NCBI GenBank assembly: GCA_002504435.1
Contig: DAQP01000017.1
Location: 1-7,252 of the forward strand
From: Euryarchaeota archaeon UBA438
GTDB lineage: Archaea; Thermoplasmatota; Poseidoniia; Poseidoniales; Thalassarchaeaceae
Length of the DNA stretch: 7,252 nt
Reading direction: 5' to 3'
Shown here: positions 6,301 through 7,252 of the stretch, one piece after another
Layout of the letters: the number at the start of each line of letters is the position of its first letter
Position numbering within the stretch: the first letter of the stretch is position 1
Program-made: the position numbers and the translations under genes
Notes under the pieces: generated by a model
Databases searched by the model: none
The model's input: only the letters and a program-made list of their open reading frames with translations
What the model was told of the DNA's origin: nothing

Positions 6301-7146
6301 TCAATCCTCGTATCGAGAACGCCTGATCCAGTCTCCGAAGTCACACTCCTCGTCCCAGTCCATTGCTCGCTGATCGATGATGCTATCCTCCATTGTCTCC
6401 TCGAGAGTTCCCCTAATCACTACCAGGTTGTTTTTCTGTAGAAGTTTGGGGCTCAGTCCCGGCATCAGAATTGCCACTGCCTTGGGCACCCTGCCCGGGT
6501 AAACCTCATTGACGTGTCCAACGATATTTGTCGTACAAGTGTTGGTAATAGTGTTGTACCACTCTGGCTCAACTGATAGTTTGTTTGTTCTCCTAATGTA
6601 AGACTCAAACATCCTCCTTTCATTCCCCGGGCCCAGGACAACACCCTCAAAAAGATGAGTCTTGGATTTCCTCCTGCACCTTGCCCTAACCCCAATAACA
6701 TCTCTTTCAGTCCCCCATACGTAGATCAACTCATATGTTCTGAAGAGGCCCTTGATGGGGTGATAAGATGCGCCCTGCTTCCTCCTAACCTCTATCGAAC
6801 AAGCTAATCTGGTCCCGTCTGAAAACTCGTAGCTTAGAATAGTGTGCGCCATTTCCCTCCTATCCGGATCGAAATACTCCAATACGAACCAAATCTTGTC
6901 AACTTCGTTAAGATTGACCTTGACGTCAATCCATCTCTCATCGAAGTCCCGAGTGGTCCTCCAGTTGAAGTCTCTCACATTCCTGATTGTAACGACGTCT
7001 CCTTGGAATTCAGCCGTAGCCAATCTTTGATTATCATTCACCCAAGATCTCTCATTGGAGGGGGAGAGAGCAAAATGCCTCCTGACAATAAGTATCAGAA
7101 CAAGCGTGATGAGGCCAGTGAAGAGGCCCGCATATACGTCTATCAC
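6301..7146 (-). CDS. Membrane-anchored DUF4105/Lnb_N-family protein, putative Cys-His enzyme
   Basis: The 281-residue protein has one hydrophobic helix at the N-terminus (residues 5-21) followed by RRH and a soluble domain. The domain matches, from memory of the family consensus, DUF4105 (PF13387, now also called the Lnb N-terminal periplasmic domain): NVRDFNWR (56-63), MAHTILSYEF (99-108, with His101), SIEVRR (117-122), GLFRTYELIYV (133-143), ERDVIGVR (147-154), YNTITNTCTTN (197-207, with Cys204) and a C-terminal LMPG...LL segment. In the bacterial lipoprotein N-acyltransferase Lnb this domain is papain-like with catalytic Cys and His, so His101 and Cys204 are the candidate pair. The actual reaction here is unknown. 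The start is GTG at 7144-7146 without a clear Shine-Dalgarno. It lies 46 bases after the tRNA and 25 bases before the aroA ATG. Confidence 0.8.
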   Translation of the reverse strand: MIDVYAGLFTGLITLVLILIVRRHFALSPSNERSWVNDNQRLATAEFQGDVVTIRNVRDFNWRTTRDFDERWIDVKVNLNEVDKIWFVLEYFDPDRREMAHTILSYEFSDGTRLACSIEVRRKQGASYHPIKGLFRTYELIYVWGTERDVIGVRARCRRKSKTHLFEGVVLGPGNERRMFESYIRRTNKLSVEPEWYNTITNTCTTNIVGHVNEVYPGRVPKAVAILMPGLSPKLLQKNNLVVIRGTLEETMEDSIIDQRAMDWDEECDFGDWIRRSRYED

Positions 7147-7192
7147 AATACCCGTAGAGGGGTGAACAGCATGAACACTACCCCGTATTTCG

Positions 7193-7252
7193 TGGCGCGG
7201 CAGGGGAGATTCGAACTCCCGAGGTGAAACACCACTGGATTAGCAATCCAGC
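7193..7252 (-). tRNA. tRNA-Ser (anticodon GCT), 3' part, cut by the window edge
   Basis: The 5' half lies beyond the right edge. What remains folds cleanly: anticodon stem CTGGA/TCCAG (7247-7251 with 7235-7239), loop TTGCTAA with anticodon GCT at 7242-7244, a 14-base variable region (7221-7234) that can form the short hairpin of class II tRNAs (GGTG with CACC), T-stem GGGAG/CTCCC (7216-7220 with 7204-7208) with loop TTCGAAT, acceptor strand CTGCCGC (7197-7203), discriminator G at 7196 and a genomically encoded CCA at 7193-7195. It reads serine codons AGC and AGT. The missing 5' acceptor strand should read GCGGCAG or close to it. Confidence 0.93.

Noticed and set aside
7143..7172. Nine-codon frame from an ATG at 7170-7172, its TGA overlapping the GTG of the DUF4105 gene
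   Set aside because: It has no Shine-Dalgarno and is very short, and no coding gene precedes it to supply ribosomes; chance is the likelier explanation.
7159..7184. Hairpin between the tRNA and the DUF4105 gene (GGGGT with ACCCC)
   Set aside because: The stem is only five base pairs with a 16-base loop and no T-run, so it is not convincing as a terminator or regulator.
6844..7227. Plus-strand open frame of 127 codons ending in RQGRFELPR
   Set aside because: It is antisense to the DUF4105 gene, and its end is the well-known false peptide made by reading the reverse strand of a tRNA-Ser.

Overview
The window looks like a piece of archaeal chromosome. It encodes two ribosomal proteins of the archaeal/eukaryotic type (eS6 and L10e/uL16), an Orc1/Cdc6 replication initiator, the diphthamide enzyme Dph2 and an archaeal-type hypoxanthine phosphoribosyltransferase. 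TATA-like boxes sit at the expected distance upstream of the two ribosomal genes. Base composition is moderate, spacers are short, and GTG starts occur alongside ATG. A euryarchaeon, perhaps of the marine Group II (Poseidoniia/Thermoplasmatota) lineage, would fit, but that is inference from gene content and not shown by the sequence.

Everything supported lies on the minus strand, so transcription runs from high to low coordinates. In that order: (1) the 3' part of a tRNA-Ser(GCT) at the right edge; (2) a membrane-anchored protein of the DUF4105/Lnb_N family (6301-7146); (3) EPSP synthase AroA (5091-6275); (4) a ten-helix EamA/DMT transporter abutting aroA (4140-5090); (5) a 66-base spacer with a TATA-like box; (6) L10e (3534-4073), Hpt (2944-3522), Dph2 (1833-2939) and Orc1/Cdc6 (570-1778), packed tightly enough to be one operon; (7) a 71-base spacer with a second TATA-like box; (8) eS6 (1-498). 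No stretch longer than 300 bases lacks a gene.

The left two thirds is a growth-related block: two ribosomal proteins, the enzyme that starts the diphthamide modification of elongation factor 2, purine salvage and a replication initiator. The right third is a looser set: a shikimate-pathway enzyme, a transporter of unknown substrate and a putative Cys/His enzyme.

The points most worth a second look are the DUF4105/Lnb-like archaeal protein with its likely Cys/His active site and doubtful topology, the AroA that lacks two normally conserved basic active-site residues, and a 20-codon mini-ORF that overlaps the dph2 stop and the cdc6 start. No CRISPR array, insertion sequence, phage gene or defence system was seen.
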